A stretch of DNA of 64,000 nucleotides from Corynebacterium gottingense. GTDB taxonomy: Bacteria > Actinomycetota > Actinomycetes > Mycobacteriales > Mycobacteriaceae. The stretch spans positions 1 to 64,000 of the forward strand of contig NZ_RDRE01000004.1 of assembly GCF_003693265.1 (NCBI RefSeq). Direction: 5' to 3'. This document shows positions 61,562 through 64,000 of the stretch, piece after piece (within the stretch, counting starts at the first letter, position 1; each line of letters begins with the position of its first letter). The notes under the pieces were generated by a model, which had not been told where the DNA came from, made no database searches, and was given only the letters and a program-made list of their open reading frames with translations. The position numbers and the translations under genes were made by a program.

Positions 61562-62188
61562 ATGTTGGTGAACAAGCTGGTCCTCCCACTAGTTGCGCTG
61601 TTAAGCGGTTTCACGAATGTCACTCATTCGACGCTTGAGGCCGAGCGATTCCCGTCACTAGAAGTAGCAAACACTCGAACCGGAAACACCTGCACCACGG
61701 GCTTCGTAAATTTTGCGATTGGACGGGCCTACACAGCGGGCCACTGCGGAACCAATGGCGATGTTATGGAACTTATCGGCTATCGAGGAAAATTCACGTC
61801 TCACGGGCAAGATGGTACTCACGATTGGGGTTACGCCTCGATTCCCGCGCTTTCATGGCTTGCTTCTGCAGGCCCCTCATGGAGCCAAGAGCCACCGAAA
61901 GTTGGAGACCGGGTGTGTTACCAATCGAGGGCCCTAGGCGAGCGTTGCGGGATAGTTTTGGAATCCACTGACTCCGCCTTTTTCACGACTACCGAAGGGA
62001 TCGGGATGCCCGGGGATTCTGGAGCTGCCGCGTATCGTGATGCCCAGGTCGCCGGACTTTATACGGGAATTTCTATCGGCGACGGCGGAGACGTACGTGC
62101 AAGCTTCGTGAGATTACCCGCTGATGAACGTACCGACTCGAAGAGCCGCCCACACAAGCTATCCTCTTCGCTGCTTTCTTCGAGCTAG
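61562..62188 (+). CDS. Secreted trypsin-like serine protease (S1 family)
   Basis: This 208-residue protein has a signal peptide (about residues 1-23) and the S1 triad: His61 in TAGHCG, Asp88 in THDWG, and Ser153 in GMPGDSGAA. Two cysteine pairs are evident (TCTTG with GHCG, and VCYQ with RCGI). It is shorter than chymotrypsin, similar to small actinobacterial alpha-lytic-like proteases without a long pro-region. An internal GTG at 61568 is an alternative start. The gene diverges from the large secreted protein at 59178 with 95 bases between. GC is low for the region, suggesting transfer. Confidence 0.8.
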   Translation: MLVNKLVLPLVALLSGFTNVTHSTLEAERFPSLEVANTRTGNTCTTGFVNFAIGRAYTAGHCGTNGDVMELIGYRGKFTSHGQDGTHDWGYASIPALSWLASAGPSWSQEPPKVGDRVCYQSRALGERCGIVLESTDSAFFTTTEGIGMPGDSGAAAYRDAQVAGLYTGISIGDGGDVRASFVRLPADERTDSKSRPHKLSSSLLSSS

Positions 62189-62231
62189 CCTCTGCAGTGG
62201 AAACACCTGATGCAATGGACCTAGTCATTGG

Positions 62232-63545
62232 TCACAGGCAGCGGCTCTTCGGGGGTTCGGGGACGTCGATAAGCACTGTCCTCGTCTTGATGCGGCCGCG
62301 GCGGTCGAAGCCGCCCTCGGCGGTGTAGCGCACGCCGTCGATCACCGTCGACGACCCCGGGAGCGGGACGCGGCCAAGCTGGTAGGACAGTAGGCCGGCG
62401 AGGGTGTCCACGGAGTCGGTGAGCTCGTCGTCGAACTCGACTTCGTAATCGAAGTGGTCCTCGAGGTAGTCCACCAAGTCATCGAGCGGCAGGCGGGACT
62501 GGGCGCGGAACTGGCGCTCGCCGATCTGCTCGATCGGGGCGTCCTCGTCCTCGTCGAACTCGTCGGTGATCTCGCCGACGATCTCCTCCAGCAGGTCCTC
62601 CATGGTGAGGAGGCCGGCCACGTTGCCGAACTCGTCAATGACGATAGCGATGTGCGTGTTTTGCTGCTGCATCTGCTTGAGCAGCTCATCCAGCGGCTTC
62701 GACTCCGGCACGAACAGCGGATCGCGCATCAGCCCGGTCAGCTGCGTCGACGCGTCGACCGGGGCACCGTTGTCGCCGAACATGTCCTTGAGGTAGGCCA
62801 CGCCGACGATCTCGTCGACGCTCTCGCCGATGAGCGGAACGCGCGAGTGACCCGAGCGAACCATCAGGCTCGTGGCCTGGCGCGCCGTCTTTTCGCTCTC
62901 GATCCAGATCATTTCCGGGCGCGGCACCATCACCTGGCGGGCGTGGGTGGACGCGAGGTCGAAGATGTTTTGGATCATGCGGCCCTCGGTGGTCTCCACC
63001 ACGCCCTTCTCCTGCGCAATGTCAACGGCCTCGCGCAGCTCCACTTCGGTGGCGTACGGGCCGTCGCGGAAGTCCGCGCCCGGGTGGAACAGGTTGCCCA
63101 GCTTGATCAGGAAACGGGACACCGGGCCCAGCACCGCGTGGAACACCACGAGCCACTGGGCCGCCTTCAGCGAGATGGTGTACGGGTTGCGCTTGCCAGC
63201 CGTGCGGGCGAAGACGCCGATGATGCTGAACTGCAGCAGCGCTACCGCCACGATCGCCGCGGTGATCGCCCAGCCTTCCGCGTCAATGAGGTCCATGGCT
63301 GTGATCGCCGCGAACACCGCCGCCGTGATGTCCAGCGTGGTAGACAGCAGCACGAGCATGTTGACGTGGTTCGCGCGCGCGTTGACCACGCGCAGCAGCG
63401 CCGGCGCGCCGGCGACCTCGTCCTTCACCATGTTTTCCACACGCGCCCGGGAGACCGGGGTCAGGGCGGATTCGACGGAGCCAAGAAGGCCGGACAACAG
63501 CATCGCCGCGAGCGCGATGATGCCGTAGAAAATGGTGTTGTGCAT
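62232..63545 (-). CDS. CNNM/CorC-type membrane protein with CBS domains
   Basis: The ATG at 63545 gives 437 residues. A DUF21 membrane domain with about four spans (MLLSGLLGSVESALT at the start, LDITAAVFAAITAM) is followed by two CBS domains (VMVPRPEMIWIESE and VIDEFGNVAGLLTMEDLLEEIVG) and a C-terminal CorC/HlyC domain. Related proteins affect magnesium or cobalt export. It is seven bases downstream of ybeY. In most actinobacteria era follows directly; here about 7 kb of extra genes separate them. Confidence 0.9.
   Translation of the reverse strand: MHNTIFYGIIALAAMLLSGLLGSVESALTPVSRARVENMVKDEVAGAPALLRVVNARANHVNMLVLLSTTLDITAAVFAAITAMDLIDAEGWAITAAIVAVALLQFSIIGVFARTAGKRNPYTISLKAAQWLVVFHAVLGPVSRFLIKLGNLFHPGADFRDGPYATEVELREAVDIAQEKGVVETTEGRMIQNIFDLASTHARQVMVPRPEMIWIESEKTARQATSLMVRSGHSRVPLIGESVDEIVGVAYLKDMFGDNGAPVDASTQLTGLMRDPLFVPESKPLDELLKQMQQQNTHIAIVIDEFGNVAGLLTMEDLLEEIVGEITDEFDEDEDAPIEQIGERQFRAQSRLPLDDLVDYLEDHFDYEVEFDDELTDSVDTLAGLLSYQLGRVPLPGSSTVIDGVRYTAEGGFDRRGRIKTRTVLIDVPEPPKSRCL
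62265..62274 (+). repeat. GTCGATAAGC element 10
   Basis: Exact copy near the 3' end of the CNNM/CorC gene, encoding LIDVP on the coding strand. Confidence 0.6.
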
Positions 63546-63552
63546 TGAGGTG

Positions 63553-64000
63553 TTAGTTCTCGTTCTGGGTCGGTGCGTTGGGGCCGCGGGTGCCGTGGGG
63601 GCTGTGGGGGTCTGCGTGCTGCGCCTCGCGCTCACGCATCAGACGGTCGAGCTCCTCGCGGTCAGCGGCGGAGGGGAACGCGTGCGCCCCGGTCGGCTTC
63701 GGCTGGTACTCCACCCCGCGCGCGGTCATGGAGTCGTACCAGTCGGCGAGGATCTCGTTCTGCAGCGCGAACATCTCGCGCTCGTCGGCGGGCTGGATGT
63801 GGTCGTAGCCGAGCAGGTGCAGGACACCGTGGACAGTAAGCAGCGCGAGCTCGTGCGCCAAATCGTGGCCGGCCATCTCCGCCTGCCTGCGGTCAAACGC
63901 CGGGCACAGGATGATGTCGCCGAGCATCGCCGCGCCCAGTGGGGTCGCGTCGGGGCGGCCGCCGCCCGGGGTCAGCTCGTCCATGGGGAAGCTCATCACG
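63553..64000 (-). CDS. ybeY: Endoribonuclease YbeY, C-terminal part (cut by window edge)
   Basis: The frame is open to the window edge, so the first residues lie beyond 64000. The zinc-binding motif [19 protein letters not shown] is intact, with three histidines. YbeY processes 16S rRNA and takes part in ribosome quality control. The C-terminal 35 residues are a low-complexity extension rich in His, Pro and Asn. It leads directly into the CNNM/CorC-type gene. Confidence 0.93.
   Translation of the reverse strand, partial: VMSFPMDELTPGGGRPDATPLGAAMLGDIILCPAFDRRQAEMAGHDLAHELALLTVHGVLHLLGYDHIQPADEREMFALQNEILADWYDSMTARGVEYQPKPTGAHAFPSAADREELDRLMREREAQHADPHSPHGTRGPNAPTQNEN

Overview
The window looks like a chromosomal segment of a Corynebacterium. 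The evidence is the gene content and order: enolase next to an LpqU-type transglycosylase; glyS, znr, zur, uppS, recO and era together; a cstA, cory-CC-star and ArsA-like ATPase operon; and a DnaG whose zinc finger has lost ligands. The species cannot be named from the sequence alone.

Positions 1-23,800 are a surface-polysaccharide island of visibly lower GC than the rest. Its left edge carries remnants of an IS3-type and an IS256-type transposase. It then holds seven glycosyltransferase genes (several multidomain), a coiled-coil partner, three proteins sharing an undescribed C-terminal module (two of them hydrolase-like), an asparagine-synthetase-like protein, a DUF6270 protein, an ABC exporter pair (wzm/wzt type), and wecC and wecB, which make UDP-ManNAcA. 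Together these suggest a ManNAcA-containing, ABC-exported wall polysaccharide (capsule or teichuronic-acid-like). That product is inferred.

Positions 23,800-38,700 are high-GC core genome: ppx, a DUF501 gene, an FtsB/DivIC gene, two secreted coiled-coil proteins (one frameshifted), eno, lpqU, mazG, an HNH endonuclease, dnaG, and an RNase (barnase/RNase Sa family) with its barstar inhibitor. Positions 38,700-49,100 hold a phytase-like secreted protein, the cstA, cory-CC-star and arsA operon, dgt, a TPM-domain surface protein and glyS. Positions 49,200-54,600 hold znr and zur on the plus strand, then uppS, recO, era and a large ABC-type ATPase on the minus strand. Positions 54,700-62,200 look like an accessory insertion between era and the corC/ybeY pair: fmdB-fmdA, two pdxY paralogues, a butanediol dehydrogenase, a large secreted protein and a trypsin-like protease. 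The window ends in corC and a partial ybeY.

The most striking unexplained signal is the 10-mer GTCGATAAGC. It was found ten times by eye between 36.6 and 62.3 kb and never in the first 36 kb. Eight of the ten copies are read in the same frame as Leu-Ile-Asp. The second is a domain shared by three proteins of the polysaccharide island. No tRNA, rRNA or CRISPR array was recognised. All reading was by eye, without database searches.
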